DNA of 64,000 nucleotides from Rhizobium lentis (GCF_014200175.1 NZ_JACHBD010000001.1:434001-498000); one strand, 5' to 3'; positions 17,908-27,174 are shown, numbered from the stretch's first letter. Made by a program: numbers and translations. The notes: generated by a model from the letters alone, not told the origin.

Positions 17908-18810
17908 TCAATGCAACGGCAGCCACAAAGGACTTTTCCATGCCTTCAGCGCGTCGAGGAAGACCTGCAGGCGCAGGGGCAGGAAGCGGCGCGTGGGATA
18001 GACGGCGTGCACGAAGATTTCCGGCGACGACCAGTCCGGCAGCAGGCGGACGAGCGCGCCTCTTCGGATCTGCTCGTCGCAATAGGTCGAAGGCAGGAGA
18101 CCAATGCCGTGGCCACGATAGGTGAAGGCGCTGACCGCGTCAAAATCGCGGCTCGATGCCGGCCCCGACACGCGCACGTCGACCGATTTGCGGCCGCTGA
18201 CGAGATGCCATTCCGCTTCGCCGTTGCGCCCGTTCAGGAGCACGCACCGATGGTCCTTGAGATCTGCGGGCTTTGTGGGAGGCGCCCTCTCCTTCAGATA
18301 ATCCGGGGCGGCGACCAGATAGCGTACGCTCTTGCCGAGCCGCTGCGCGACGATGGTGGAATCCTTGAGTTCGCCGAAGCGTATGCCGAGATCGATATTC
18401 TCCGCGACCAGATCGAGGAACAGGTTAGTGACGAAAAGATCGACTTGGATCTCGGGATAGGCCTTCAGGAAATCGGAGATGAATTCGTAGAAGACCTCTT
18501 GGCCCAAGATGACCGGCACCGAGATCTTCAGCAGGCCTTCCGGCTTTCTCTGCGTTTCAGTCAGCGCCTGCTCGGCGTCGATGAGATGAGCAAGCGGCTC
18601 GCTGCACCTGTCGTAATAGGCCCGGCCCTGCGCGGTGAGGCTGAGCTTGCGGGTCGTGCGCTGGATCAGCGTCACGCCGAGCTGCTCTTCGAGCGACGTC
18701 ACCTTCCGGCTGACGGTGGAAACAGGCATGCCGAGCGAATGGGCGGCGCGGCTGAAGCTGCCATATTGCGCCACCTTCACGAAGACGGCGATGTCGTTGA
18801 GATCGGCCAT
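17908..18810 (-). CDS. LysR family transcriptional regulator
   Basis: A 300-residue regulator with the usual N-terminal helix-turn-helix (MADLNDIAVFVKVAQYGSFS, then PVSTVSRKVTSLEEQLGVTL) and an effector domain (about 90-295). ATG 18810 begins MADLNDI; an upstream ATG adds eight residues. It is divergent from the SDR-RidA pair, the standard arrangement for a LysR controlling its neighbour, with a 186-bp shared promoter region. Confidence 0.9.
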   Translation of the reverse strand: MADLNDIAVFVKVAQYGSFSRAAHSLGMPVSTVSRKVTSLEEQLGVTLIQRTTRKLSLTAQGRAYYDRCSEPLAHLIDAEQALTETQRKPEGLLKISVPVILGQEVFYEFISDFLKAYPEIQVDLFVTNLFLDLVAENIDLGIRFGELKDSTIVAQRLGKSVRYLVAAPDYLKERAPPTKPADLKDHRCVLLNGRNGEAEWHLVSGRKSVDVRVSGPASSRDFDAVSAFTYRGHGIGLLPSTYCDEQIRRGALVRLLPDWSSPEIFVHAVYPTRRFLPLRLQVFLDALKAWKSPLWLPLH

Positions 18811-18996
18811 GCCGGCATTTTTGCACTGATGCAAAAGAGAATCCAGATATTTCCATCTAATCGAGCAATGGCGTTTTCGCCATATTCACCTTGCGAAAAC
18901 AACCAACAACCCGATGGCGGCGCGATCGCGGCGGCCCCATCTCGAGCGACCACCTTGCCAGGCCTGCGTTGCCCGAACCAGATTATGGAGTTCAAC

Positions 18997-19722
18997 ATGA
19001 CCAAGCAAAGGACTGTCATCGTCACGGGCGCCTCCCAGGGTATCGGAGCAGGGCTCGTCAACGCCTTCGTCGAGCGCGGCTACAACGTTGTTGCCACCTC
19101 GCGTCAGGTCAGCGCTTCGGATGCCTTCCAGGCTTCCGATAGGCTGGCTCTTGTCGACGGCGACATCGGCGATCCCGAAACAGCGGCCCGCGTCGCCAAA
19201 ACCGCAATCGACCGGTTCGGTTCGATCGACGCGCTCGTCAACAATGCCGGCATCTTCTTCACCAAGCCGTTCGTCGATTACACGATGGCCGACTTCCGTA
19301 AGCTCTCGTCGACCAATCTCGAAGGTTTCCTGCACCTGACGCAGCGGGTCATCAGGCAGATGCTCGCCCAGAAGACGGGCGGCAGTGTCGTCAGCATCAC
19401 CACGCCGCTGATCGACCATCCGATCGCCGGCATGCCCGCTTCCGTGGCGATGATGACCAAGGGCGGCATCGACGCGATTTCGAAGAACCTTGCGATGGAA
19501 TTTGCAAGCGAGGGAATCCGCGTCAACACGGTCGCCCCCGGCGTCGTCGACACGCCCCTTCACAAGGACAATCCGAAGGAGTTCCTGAGGACGCTGTCGC
19601 CGATGACAGGCATTTCGAATGTCGATGAAATCGTCGACGCGGTGGTCTTCCTCACTGAAGCTCCGCGCGTCACCGGGGAGGTGCTGCACGTCGATGGCGG
19701 CGCACATCTGGGCAAATGGTAA
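18997..19722 (+). CDS. Atypical SDR family oxidoreductase
   Basis: A 241-residue Rossmann-fold protein. The cofactor motif TGASQGIG (10-17) and NNAG (82-85) are intact. Lys155 of the YxxxK site is present, but the Tyr position reads Ala (ASVAMMTK), and the usual SS motif is TT. The protein may therefore not catalyse ordinary SDR redox chemistry. ATG 18997 has GGAG 6 bp upstream. It overlaps ridA by 7 bp and is divergent from a LysR gene. Confidence 0.85.
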   Translation: MTKQRTVIVTGASQGIGAGLVNAFVERGYNVVATSRQVSASDAFQASDRLALVDGDIGDPETAARVAKTAIDRFGSIDALVNNAGIFFTKPFVDYTMADFRKLSSTNLEGFLHLTQRVIRQMLAQKTGGSVVSITTPLIDHPIAGMPASVAMMTKGGIDAISKNLAMEFASEGIRVNTVAPGVVDTPLHKDNPKEFLRTLSPMTGISNVDEIVDAVVFLTEAPRVTGEVLHVDGGAHLGKW

Positions 19723-20204
19723 ACCATGAGAAAGCGCAGGCAGCCGGCGCGGAAAGGCGGCTGCAGGAACTCGGCATCACCCTTCCCCCGCCGCCGACAC
19801 CCTTTGGGGCCTATGTCGAGGCGACGAGAACAGGCAATCAGGTCTTCTTCAGCGGCATGCTGCCGGTTGTCGGCCACGAGCCCCGCTATATCGGCCGTCT
19901 CGGCGGCGCGCTGACATCGGAAGACGGCCGCAGGGCAGCCGAGACGGCAACACTGAGCGCGCTTTCCGCCGCCAGGGATTATCTCGGCTCGCTGGAGAGC
20001 GTCTTGAGGATCGTGAAGCTCGGCGTCTATATCGCCACCGAAGGCGACTTCCGCGACCACCCCAGGGTCGCCGACGGCGCGTCCGAATTGCTGCTTGCAG
20101 TCTTCGGCGAGGAAAAGCTCTCCGGCCGCGTCGTCCTCGGTGTCGCCAGCCTGCCACTCGGCATGCCGGTCGAGATCGAGCTCGTGATCGAAGTCGCGGA
20201 TTGA
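19716..20204 (+). CDS. RidA (YjgF/YER057c/UK114) family protein
   Basis: A 162-residue protein of the RidA superfamily, some of which hydrolyse reactive enamines and imines. Marks are LPPPPTPFGAYVEATRTGNQ, VFFSGMLPV and LLAVFGEEKLSGRVVLGVAS. The C-terminal MPVEIELVIEV matches the last strand. Start ATG 19716 lies inside the end of the SDR gene, so the two are translationally coupled. It may remove an imine intermediate connected with the SDR's substrate; that is inference. Confidence 0.88.
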   Translation: MVNHEKAQAAGAERRLQELGITLPPPPTPFGAYVEATRTGNQVFFSGMLPVVGHEPRYIGRLGGALTSEDGRRAAETATLSALSAARDYLGSLESVLRIVKLGVYIATEGDFRDHPRVADGASELLLAVFGEEKLSGRVVLGVASLPLGMPVEIELVIEVAD

Positions 20205-20257
20205 ATGAGCGGGGCGCGCGTCTTCAACGCGCCCCGCCTTCTTGCCTTCGCTTGCGC

Positions 20258-20797
20258 TCAGCCTGCCGCCAACAGCAGCACATAGGCAATGACGCTCACC
20301 ATCAATCCGCGAAAGGCGACAGTGACGCAGCGATATTTGCTGCGGGCGATGCAGGAAAGAATTTCGGCGTTTTCGAGATACTGATCGAAAAGATAGCGCT
20401 CGTCGCGCCGCAGGGCCGCTTCGAAGAACAGGTCGCGGTGCTTGGGCCAGGCGCCCCAAAAGAGCGAGGTCGATGTGCCCAGACGACGGGGCAGCACGAC
20501 GAGGATGGCCGAGAGGATGGAGAAGACCGAGGCTGCGGCAAGCAGGCCCGAGAACAGAATGCTTCCCGGCGCGGCCCCGATATAACGTGCCGGGCTGAAG
20601 ACTGCCCTCACCTCGCTGGAACTCACCAAAAAGGCGAGCATGAAAGTAAAGATATAGGCGGCCTTCTGATCGGATATCTTGATCTGATCATAAAATATGT
20701 CATTGATTTTCTTGATGTGGTCGAAATACTCGGCGCTGACATCTCCGCTCGACGGCCTGCTCAGCATAACCTCCGTGACATTTTCGAATTCGCTCAC
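20258..20797 (-). CDS. Pycsar-effector-like three-helix membrane protein
   Basis: The protein has 179 residues. GTG 20797 is chosen because GGACGGAG lies 7 bp upstream; the longer frame has no coding look. An N-terminal amphipathic region ends in IKISDQKAAYIFTFMLAF (D43, K45). Hydrophobic segments are at about 47-65, 80-104 and 158-178. LPRR and a soluble linker (LFWGAWPKHRDLF, then YLENAEILSCIARSKY) complete the pattern of the Pycsar transmembrane effector family (PycTM, formerly DUF5706), from memory. Known members are gated by cCMP or cUMP and damage the membrane. No PycC-type cyclase is next to it, but a CHASE2 cyclase lies divergent, one gene away. Confidence 0.65.
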   Translation of the reverse strand: MSEFENVTEVMLSRPSSGDVSAEYFDHIKKINDIFYDQIKISDQKAAYIFTFMLAFLVSSSEVRAVFSPARYIGAAPGSILFSGLLAAASVFSILSAILVVLPRRLGTSTSLFWGAWPKHRDLFFEAALRRDERYLFDQYLENAEILSCIARSKYRCVTVAFRGLMVSVIAYVLLLAAG

Positions 20798-20815
20798 CTG
20801 AATACTCCGTCCCCT

Positions 20816-20841
20816 AAAGTGTTTCCCTGATATTACACTTT
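20816..20841. promoter_or_regulatory. Inverted repeat in the shared PycTM/FecR promoter region
   Basis: AAAGTGT (20816-20822) and ACACTTT (20835-20841) form a 7-bp dyad with a 12-nt spacer, 19 bp upstream of the PycTM-like start. Farther right are the palindrome ACACGTGT and a TTGACT -35-like element for the rightward operon. Regulator unknown. Confidence 0.4.
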
Positions 20842-20927
20842 GCGGCGAAAGCAAGAACACGTGTGCAACGTGCTTGACTTTTTCACTCTGCAAAGACAAA
20901 GGGGAAGCGGGGTATGGGGTCGAGGTC

Positions 20928-23900
20928 ATGCGGGGTTATTCCAATAACATCTGTCGCGTCGGGATGGCGCTGGCGTTTGCCGTGCCCGGTTTCGGGCTGC
21001 CTGTCATGGCCGATCCCGTGCCGCGCGCAACCCCGGTGGCGGGCTCCGTCATCGCCCGCAAGACCGGCGAGGAAGTCCGCTTCATCGACGTCTCGGACTG
21101 GCGCATCGTCGATATCAATCAGGATCTGTTGACCGGCGACGTGCTGCGCACCAATGCCAATGGCCAGCTCGCCATCGTTTTTTCCGATCACACCCAGGTC
21201 CGGCTCGGGCGCAATTCCTCGCTGCAGGTCAAGAAGATGGAGGCGAGCGGCGACACGATCCTCAATCTGCAGTCCGGTACGATCTGGGCGCGCGCCGAAC
21301 GCGGCGGCCGGGGCCTGGCGGTCGAGACCCCCGCGGCGGCAGCCGCCATCCGCGGCACCGACTGGACGATGACCGTCGAGGGCGCCAAGACCTCGATGAT
21401 CGTGCTCGAAGGCCGCGTGGCGCTCTCCAACCCGCAGGGCAGCGTCGAGGTTAGCGAGGGTGAAGGGGCGGTCGCCACCATCGGCCAGGCGCCGCACAAG
21501 ATCATCAGCGTCAATCCCGATGATCGCGAACAGATGCTCTTCTATCTCGATCTGCGCGACGGCTTCGATCTGATGCCGACGTCACCACTACGGGCGGACC
21601 GTATGGCGACCGAGCGTCGCCGTCTGCTTGCGCTGCCGCCGGAGCGGCGCACGACCGAAGACTGGTTGGAACTCGCCGAAGTGCAGAGCGCCTTCGAGGG
21701 TCGCCAGGCAGCCGCCGCAACCTTGCAGAATATCCGCGGCCACAAGCTGACGGTGGCCCAGCAGGCGCGAGTCGATCTGATCGACGCCGCTATCGCCGGC
21801 TCGGAAAAGCGCTATTCCGATGCCGCCAGGCTCTTTCAGAAGGCATTGCCGCACCTCGACCCAACACGCCGCAACATGGCGCAGTATGGCGGCTATTTTG
21901 CAAGATCGCTCGCCGATCCCAAGCATGCCGAGCAGCCGCCCGCCAATACCGCCGGCCCCTATGGCGCGATCATGCAGGCCTATACCACAGGCTTCCTCGA
22001 GAATCCGCGCGCAGCACTCGAGATCATTAAGAAGGCGGAACAGCGCTATCCCGATGATCCGACCCTGCCAGCGGTTCGCGCCGAGCTGGCGGAGCTTATC
22101 GACGATCGCGAGCAGATGAAGGAAGCGGTGGAACGCTCGCTTGCCCTCGACCCCGACCATCCCATGGCACTCGCCGCCCGCGCCAGTTACAAAGCAGCCT
22201 ACGAAAGCGACATTGATGGCGCGCTTGCCGATCTGAACCGCGCCATCGAGCTTGCCCCCGGCGCGTCCAGCACGCTGAATTCGCTCGGCCTGCTGCAGAG
22301 TTCGCGCGATGCCAATGGTGAAGCGGAAAAGGCTTTCAAGAAGGCGATCGAGCTCGATCCGCAGGACCCGCTGCTGCATGCAAACCTGGCGATCCTCTAT
22401 CTCGACCAGGGCCGGATGAAAGAGGCCAAGCGCGAGATCGACACAGCAATCGCCCTCGATCCGTCGTTTGACATCGTGCTTCTCGCCCGCGGCCGCTATT
22501 ACCTCCAAACCGGCGAACGCGACAAGGCGCTGCAAGACCTGCTCGCCGCCAGCACCGCCAATCCGGCGCATTCGCAATCCCAGCTGCTGCTCGCCGCCGC
22601 CCATTATGAAAAAGGCGACCGCATTCCGTCGCAGCAGGCGCTCGACAATGCCGACCGGCTCGACAACAACGACCCGGTTATCTCGTCCTTTCGCACCGCC
22701 GTCGATATTGATGATTACGACGCCGACGGCGCGATCCGCAACGCGCAGGAATACCTGCGTCGCTCCCGCGCCCGCGGCGGCGATTACAGTGCGCTCGGCG
22801 CCAATGCGAGTGCCGGCTCGACGCTCAACAACGCCTTCCGCCTGCAGGGCCTTGATGCCTGGGGCCGTTATTACGGCGATGCCGCCTTCGACCCCTTCAA
22901 AGGCACCGGTTACATCGACCAATCGATCAAGGGCAGCATCTTCCCCTATGTCAACGGGACCAGCTTCAGCGACGACAACATCATCCAGAACCGCGGCAAC
23001 GCGTCGAGCTACTCGTCTTTCATCCAGGGTCTGCTGCTTTCTCCGCACATGCTGTCGGGCCGTTCGCGATCGGCAACGCTGTTCGACGTGCCTTTCATCG
23101 AAGGCTCGCTCGGCGGCGGCATCAACAGCGTCGACGGCCATACCAGACGCATCGGCGAAGCCGATATCCAGGGCTATTCCAACGAGACGATCCCGATCAG
23201 CTTCTATGGCAACCTGACTTGGGAAGAACTGGCGCTCGATGGGGACTATCGCGACTTCGGCGGATATGCGACCGACAATAAGCTGCTCGGCGGAAACGGC
23301 TATCTGACGGCGACGGTGACGCCGGATGACCGCGTCGTGGCCTATTTCAATCATGCCAACAATGATGGAACGTTGAATGCGCTGTCGACGGACCCCTCGC
23401 TCTCGGACGCGCTGAACCCCGTATTGCGCTTTTTCGGCTTGCCCCTGGCGCCGGACGAATTGCCGCTCTACACAACTCGGCGAGACACCACCCGACTTAC
23501 CAGCGCCGGCCTTGGCTGGAGCCATACTTTCGCCTATGAGAACGTCGTGAACGCTGCGGTGCTCTATCAGCAGACCGAGGCCAAAACCACCAACGACATA
23601 CAATTCGACTGGGCAGACGTGCCGCTTCTCGGCGGCCCCGGCCGGGACATTAGGCCTTTCCTGCAAACCAGCGACGAGAATGACTCGAAGGCCTACATCG
23701 CGGCCCTCAGCCACATTATTGGCGACGGGTCGCTGACCTGGCGTTACGGTGTCGAGGGCGGCTGGCTCGACGCGTCGCGCGAGACCTATTTCCATCTCGA
23801 GGATGTCATTCCAGGCCTCGTCGACGGCGTAACCGACGGACCCACGAAAGTTGAGAGCCGCATCAATATTGGCCGCGCCTATGTCGATCTCCTGCACGAA

Positions 23901-24698
23901 ATCACGCCGAACCTGAAGGCCGAATATGCGCTCTTCGGCACGCGCCTGGAAGGCGACGGCGTTGACGTCAGCCGGCTCGAACCACGCTTCGGCCTTGCCT
24001 GGGCGCCGACGCAGAACCATTGGCTGCGCGCCGCTTTCATGCGCCAGAGCGCCGACACGGGCGTTCCCACGCTTGCGCCGATCGGCATCCTTGGCCTTCA
24101 GGCGAACCAGTTTTCCGTCGGCACTGAAGGTTACGTCGATACGGCGGCCTTTCAATGGGATGCCGAATGGACCGATCGTCTGTTCACCACGGTGGAGTAC
24201 CAGCATCAGGAGCTCCATGATTTTTCGATCGGTCTACCCCTGATCGCTCTCCCGGCCATCGACAGCTTTCCGCTCTCGCGCGGCAGCATCGACCGCGCCG
24301 CCGTCACCGCCAATGTTGCGCTCGGCAACGGTTTCGGTCTTTCGGCCACCTACGCCTACATGGATTCGGAAAACAAGGATCCGGGGACCTTCAATTACGG
24401 TGGCTCCCTGCCCTATATCCCGAAGAATTCCGGCCAGATCGCGCTGACCTGGGTCAACGAGGCCAAGGTCAAGGCGACGGTGGCGGCAAATTACATCGGC
24501 GAGCGCGACGGCGACGATTTCGGTACCAAGCTCGACGACTACTGGAGCCTCGACGCCCACCTCGTCTGGGAACCCTTCGACAAGCGCATCGAGCTGGAGG
24601 CGGCGGCCTACAACCTGCTGGACGAGGATTTCGAGATCACGCCCGGCGTGCCCGGCTGGGGCCGCGCCTTCAAGGGCACGCTCAAAGTCCGCTTCTGA
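20928..24698 (+). CDS. FecR domain-TPR-outer-membrane barrel fusion
   Basis: The protein has 1256 residues. ATG 20928 starts a signal peptide ending near PVMA (28). A FecR domain follows (about 50-165: NGQLAIVFSDHTQVRLG, then VETPAAAAAIRGTDWTM). TPR units occupy about 215-590 (for example NSLGLLQSSRDANGEAEKAF, then LHANLAILYLDQGRMKEA). The last 600 residues are Tyr/Phe/Asp-rich alternating strands that end in the terminal Phe (LKVRF) typical of outer-membrane barrels, with a TonB-receptor-like end (YNLLDEDFEITPG). Barrel identity is inferred from composition. It overlaps the cyclase gene by 1 bp (TGATG) and probably acts with it. Confidence 0.8.
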   Translation: MRGYSNNICRVGMALAFAVPGFGLPVMADPVPRATPVAGSVIARKTGEEVRFIDVSDWRIVDINQDLLTGDVLRTNANGQLAIVFSDHTQVRLGRNSSLQVKKMEASGDTILNLQSGTIWARAERGGRGLAVETPAAAAAIRGTDWTMTVEGAKTSMIVLEGRVALSNPQGSVEVSEGEGAVATIGQAPHKIISVNPDDREQMLFYLDLRDGFDLMPTSPLRADRMATERRRLLALPPERRTTEDWLELAEVQSAFEGRQAAAATLQNIRGHKLTVAQQARVDLIDAAIAGSEKRYSDAARLFQKALPHLDPTRRNMAQYGGYFARSLADPKHAEQPPANTAGPYGAIMQAYTTGFLENPRAALEIIKKAEQRYPDDPTLPAVRAELAELIDDREQMKEAVERSLALDPDHPMALAARASYKAAYESDIDGALADLNRAIELAPGASSTLNSLGLLQSSRDANGEAEKAFKKAIELDPQDPLLHANLAILYLDQGRMKEAKREIDTAIALDPSFDIVLLARGRYYLQTGERDKALQDLLAASTANPAHSQSQLLLAAAHYEKGDRIPSQQALDNADRLDNNDPVISSFRTAVDIDDYDADGAIRNAQEYLRRSRARGGDYSALGANASAGSTLNNAFRLQGLDAWGRYYGDAAFDPFKGTGYIDQSIKGSIFPYVNGTSFSDDNIIQNRGNASSYSSFIQGLLLSPHMLSGRSRSATLFDVPFIEGSLGGGINSVDGHTRRIGEADIQGYSNETIPISFYGNLTWEELALDGDYRDFGGYATDNKLLGGNGYLTATVTPDDRVVAYFNHANNDGTLNALSTDPSLSDALNPVLRFFGLPLAPDELPLYTTRRDTTRLTSAGLGWSHTFAYENVVNAAVLYQQTEAKTTNDIQFDWADVPLLGGPGRDIRPFLQTSDENDSKAYIAALSHIIGDGSLTWRYGVEGGWLDASRETYFHLEDVIPGLVDGVTDGPTKVESRINIGRAYVDLLHEITPNLKAEYALFGTRLEGDGVDVSRLEPRFGLAWAPTQNHWLRAAFMRQSADTGVPTLAPIGILGLQANQFSVGTEGYVDTAAFQWDAEWTDRLFTTVEYQHQELHDFSIGLPLIALPAIDSFPLSRGSIDRAAVTANVALGNGFGLSATYAYMDSENKDPGTFNYGGSLPYIPKNSGQIALTWVNEAKVKATVAANYIGERDGDDFGTKLDDYWSLDAHLVWEPFDKRIELEAAAYNLLDEDFEITPGVPGWGRAFKGTLKVRF

Positions 24699-26680
24699 TG
24701 CGGGCGGAGCACAAGCCGCGGCAGGGCGGGCTGGACCGCGGCCAGGCCGGAAGCCGCCGCCTCCGGCTGCTGGTGCTGTCGCTCACCGTGTTAATCGCCA
24801 TATCGTTGCTGTCGCGCCTGCCCGCCTGGTCGCTGCTGGAGCTCAGAAGCTTCGACTATCTCTCGACGTTCGACGATCCGCGTCCGCCGCAGGGCGGACC
24901 CGTCATCGTCGCCATCGACGAGCCCTCGCTCGCCGATATCAACGCGCAATGGCCTTGGCCGCGCAGCCTGCATGCAGAACTTGTCAGCCAACTGCGCGCT
25001 GCCGGCGCCCGCGTCATCGGCCTCGACATCATTATGGCCGAACCATCCAACCCCGAAAACGACGCGGCAATCGCCAAGGCGGTCGGTCCCGATGTTGTGC
25101 TTGCCGGCGATGAAACGCTGATCGAGACGCCGCAAGCCTCGCAGCTGATCCGCGCCACGCCACTGCCGGCGCTGACCGACGCGGGCGCGGTGACCGGCAT
25201 TGCCTCGATCGATCTCAGCGGCGACGGCATCTTCCGCCGTATTCCCGGTTATGAGGACGGCTTTGCCGCCATGCTGGCGAAAGCCTCGGGCGCAGCGGCG
25301 GAGATCCTGCCGGCCGGCCGGCTGATCCAATCCCTCGGCCCGGCCCGCAGCTATCCCACGGTTTCCTATTACCAGGCGCTTGATCCTCAGAATCTGCTGC
25401 CGCCGGGCTATTTCAAGGACCGCGTCGTCCTCGTCGGGCTCAGCCTGCAGAATGCTCCTGAAATCGACAAGGGCGGCGTCGATGCCTTCGCCACGCCTTA
25501 CACCGTTCACACCGGCAAGCTTGTCCCCGGCGTCGAAATCCAGGCGACCATATACGACAATATCCGCTACGGCCTGTCGATCCGCGAAGCGCGCCTGCCG
25601 GCGGTCGCCGCCTGCATCCTGATCTCGGTGCTGCTTGCGGCCCTTACCGTCTGGCGCTCGACGGGATGGCTGACGATTGTCACCAGCGCGGCCGCCCTCC
25701 TCGCCTTCGCGGCGGTCAGTTTCGCCGGCATCCGGCTTGGCCGTGTCTTTGTTTCGCCGCTCGGGCCGACGGTCGCCTATATCGCGGTCGCCTTCGGCCA
25801 GGCTGCCTTCGACTATGCCGAGGAGCGCCGCAACAAACGCCAGATCATCCGGGCCTTCGCCCAATATATCTCGCCCGACCTCGTCCGGCGCCTGTCGAAC
25901 GACCCCTCTCAACTAAAGCTCGGCGGCGAGCGGCGCACGCTGTCGGTGCTATTTTCCGACGTACGCGGCTTCACCACCATCGCCGAGACGCTGAAGGACG
26001 ATCCGGAACAGCTGACCGGCCTGATCAACCGACTTCTGACGCCGCTCTCCGATGTGGTGATGGATCACGGCGGCACGATCGACAAATATATGGGCGACTG
26101 CATTATGGCCTTCTGGAATGCACCGCTCGACGATCCCGACCATGCGCTTCACGCCGTGCGCGCCTCGCTCGCCATGCAGGCGGCGATATCGAGGCTGAAC
26201 GGCCAGCTGGAGCGTGAGGCGGCAGCCCTTGGCCGCAAGCCGCACGTCCTGAAGATGGGCGTCGGCATCAACACCGGCGAATGCATCGTCGGCAACATGG
26301 GCTCGACCCGCCGCTTCGACTATTCCTGCCTCGGCGACAGCGTCAACCTCGCCTCGCGCCTCGAAGGCGCCTCGAAGAATTACGGCGTAGCGCTGCTGCT
26401 CGGCGAGGAAACCGCAAGGCTGGTCGCCGATACTTACATCATCGTCGAACTCGACCGCATCATCGTCAAGGGCCGCACGGTCCCCTCGCCGATCTTCACC
26501 GTCGTGCACAAAGCCGACGCCGAAGCGCTGGCGGCTCATCAGGCCTTCATCGACGCAAAGTATACCGGGACGCTTGCACCATCGCATGTCATCTTCGAAA
26601 AACTGGCCGGCGATATCCCCGAGCTTGCCGCCTATTACGCGATCGTGCAGGATGCGCTGGTTGGCGATGGTGGGGAGTAA
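24698..26680 (+). CDS. CHASE2-domain transmembrane adenylate/guanylate cyclase
   Basis: A 660-residue inner-membrane protein. TM1 is about 22-40. A periplasmic CHASE2 domain spans about 50-295 (VIVAIDEPSLADINAQWPWP). Three more hydrophobic segments lie at about 300-372. The class III cyclase domain is about 410-600, with metal aspartates D421 (LFSDVRGFT) and D467 (YMGDCIMAFW). N550 and R554 sit in GDSVNLASRLEG, and SC replaces the Asp that specifies adenine in class IIIa, as in class IIIb enzymes. It would make a cyclic nucleotide on the cytoplasmic side in response to a periplasmic signal, possibly passed on by the coupled FecR-TPR protein. Confidence 0.92.
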   Translation: MRAEHKPRQGGLDRGQAGSRRLRLLVLSLTVLIAISLLSRLPAWSLLELRSFDYLSTFDDPRPPQGGPVIVAIDEPSLADINAQWPWPRSLHAELVSQLRAAGARVIGLDIIMAEPSNPENDAAIAKAVGPDVVLAGDETLIETPQASQLIRATPLPALTDAGAVTGIASIDLSGDGIFRRIPGYEDGFAAMLAKASGAAAEILPAGRLIQSLGPARSYPTVSYYQALDPQNLLPPGYFKDRVVLVGLSLQNAPEIDKGGVDAFATPYTVHTGKLVPGVEIQATIYDNIRYGLSIREARLPAVAACILISVLLAALTVWRSTGWLTIVTSAAALLAFAAVSFAGIRLGRVFVSPLGPTVAYIAVAFGQAAFDYAEERRNKRQIIRAFAQYISPDLVRRLSNDPSQLKLGGERRTLSVLFSDVRGFTTIAETLKDDPEQLTGLINRLLTPLSDVVMDHGGTIDKYMGDCIMAFWNAPLDDPDHALHAVRASLAMQAAISRLNGQLEREAAALGRKPHVLKMGVGINTGECIVGNMGSTRRFDYSCLGDSVNLASRLEGASKNYGVALLLGEETARLVADTYIIVELDRIIVKGRTVPSPIFTVVHKADAEALAAHQAFIDAKYTGTLAPSHVIFEKLAGDIPELAAYYAIVQDALVGDGGE

Positions 26681-26787
26681 GTCGGGGACTAATTCCACCA
26701 GCGGGCGGCTAAGTGGATGAGACTTTTCGATCTAACGGTAATGATGGGGTCTTTCAATCTGCCCTCATTAGCGTGGGAGACCGCTAT

Positions 26788-27174
26788 CTATTCGGAGCCA
26801 CCAGACCGGAGCTCAAGGATCACCTTTCCGGAAACCAGCTTTTCGATGGCCACCATGTTTTCGGCACCCGATGTTTTCGCTGGGAATTCGATCTGAAGCT
26901 GCCGTCCAGAAAACAGAACCGGGTCATTTAGGTGCGGCGATAAAACGATATTAGGGTCAATCAAGACATCTATGTTCTTGCCGACATGACGCGCGGTAAA
27001 TTCGGAAAAATTTCGGGAGCCGTCAGAGGTAAGGGTCAGCCGAAGTCGATTCTCTTGGCTTGACCGCGCAACCACTTCTCCGCTCGCGACCTGCAATTGA
27101 ACAGTTTCTGCTATCGCGAGACCCGCCCATGAAACTGAGCAAGAAAAGATAAACGCAGCTATTTTTGTTCTCAT
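26788..27174 (-). CDS. Small periplasmic protein with SecD P1-head-like domain
   Basis: A 128-residue protein with a signal peptide (MRTKIAAFIFSCSVSWAGLA, to about 22). The mature part resembles the P1 head of SecD: FSEFTARHVGKNIDVLIDPN followed by VLSPHLNDPVL, then a strand-rich ending. A free-standing copy of this subdomain has no defined function known to me. Codon use is less GC-rich than that of the neighbours. It lies between the cyclase and TetR genes. Confidence 0.65.
   Translation of the reverse strand: MRTKIAAFIFSCSVSWAGLAIAETVQLQVASGEVVARSSQENRLRLTLTSDGSRNFSEFTARHVGKNIDVLIDPNIVLSPHLNDPVLFSGRQLQIEFPAKTSGAENMVAIEKLVSGKVILELRSGGSE

Noticed and set aside
17896..18996. Long plus-strand extension in front of the SDR gene
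   Set aside because: It is the antisense of the LysR gene; the SDR fold begins at MTKQRTVIVTG with a ribosome binding site at 18987.
20258..20797. A canonical two-gene Pycsar defence system
   Set aside because: No PycC-type cyclase is adjacent; the nearest cyclase is a CHASE2 class IIIb enzyme in a different architecture, so only an effector-like protein is claimed.
21588..24218. 876-residue minus-strand open frame under the FecR-barrel gene
   Set aside because: It is a shadow of high-GC codon use in the real gene; composition is not protein-like and there is no start signal.
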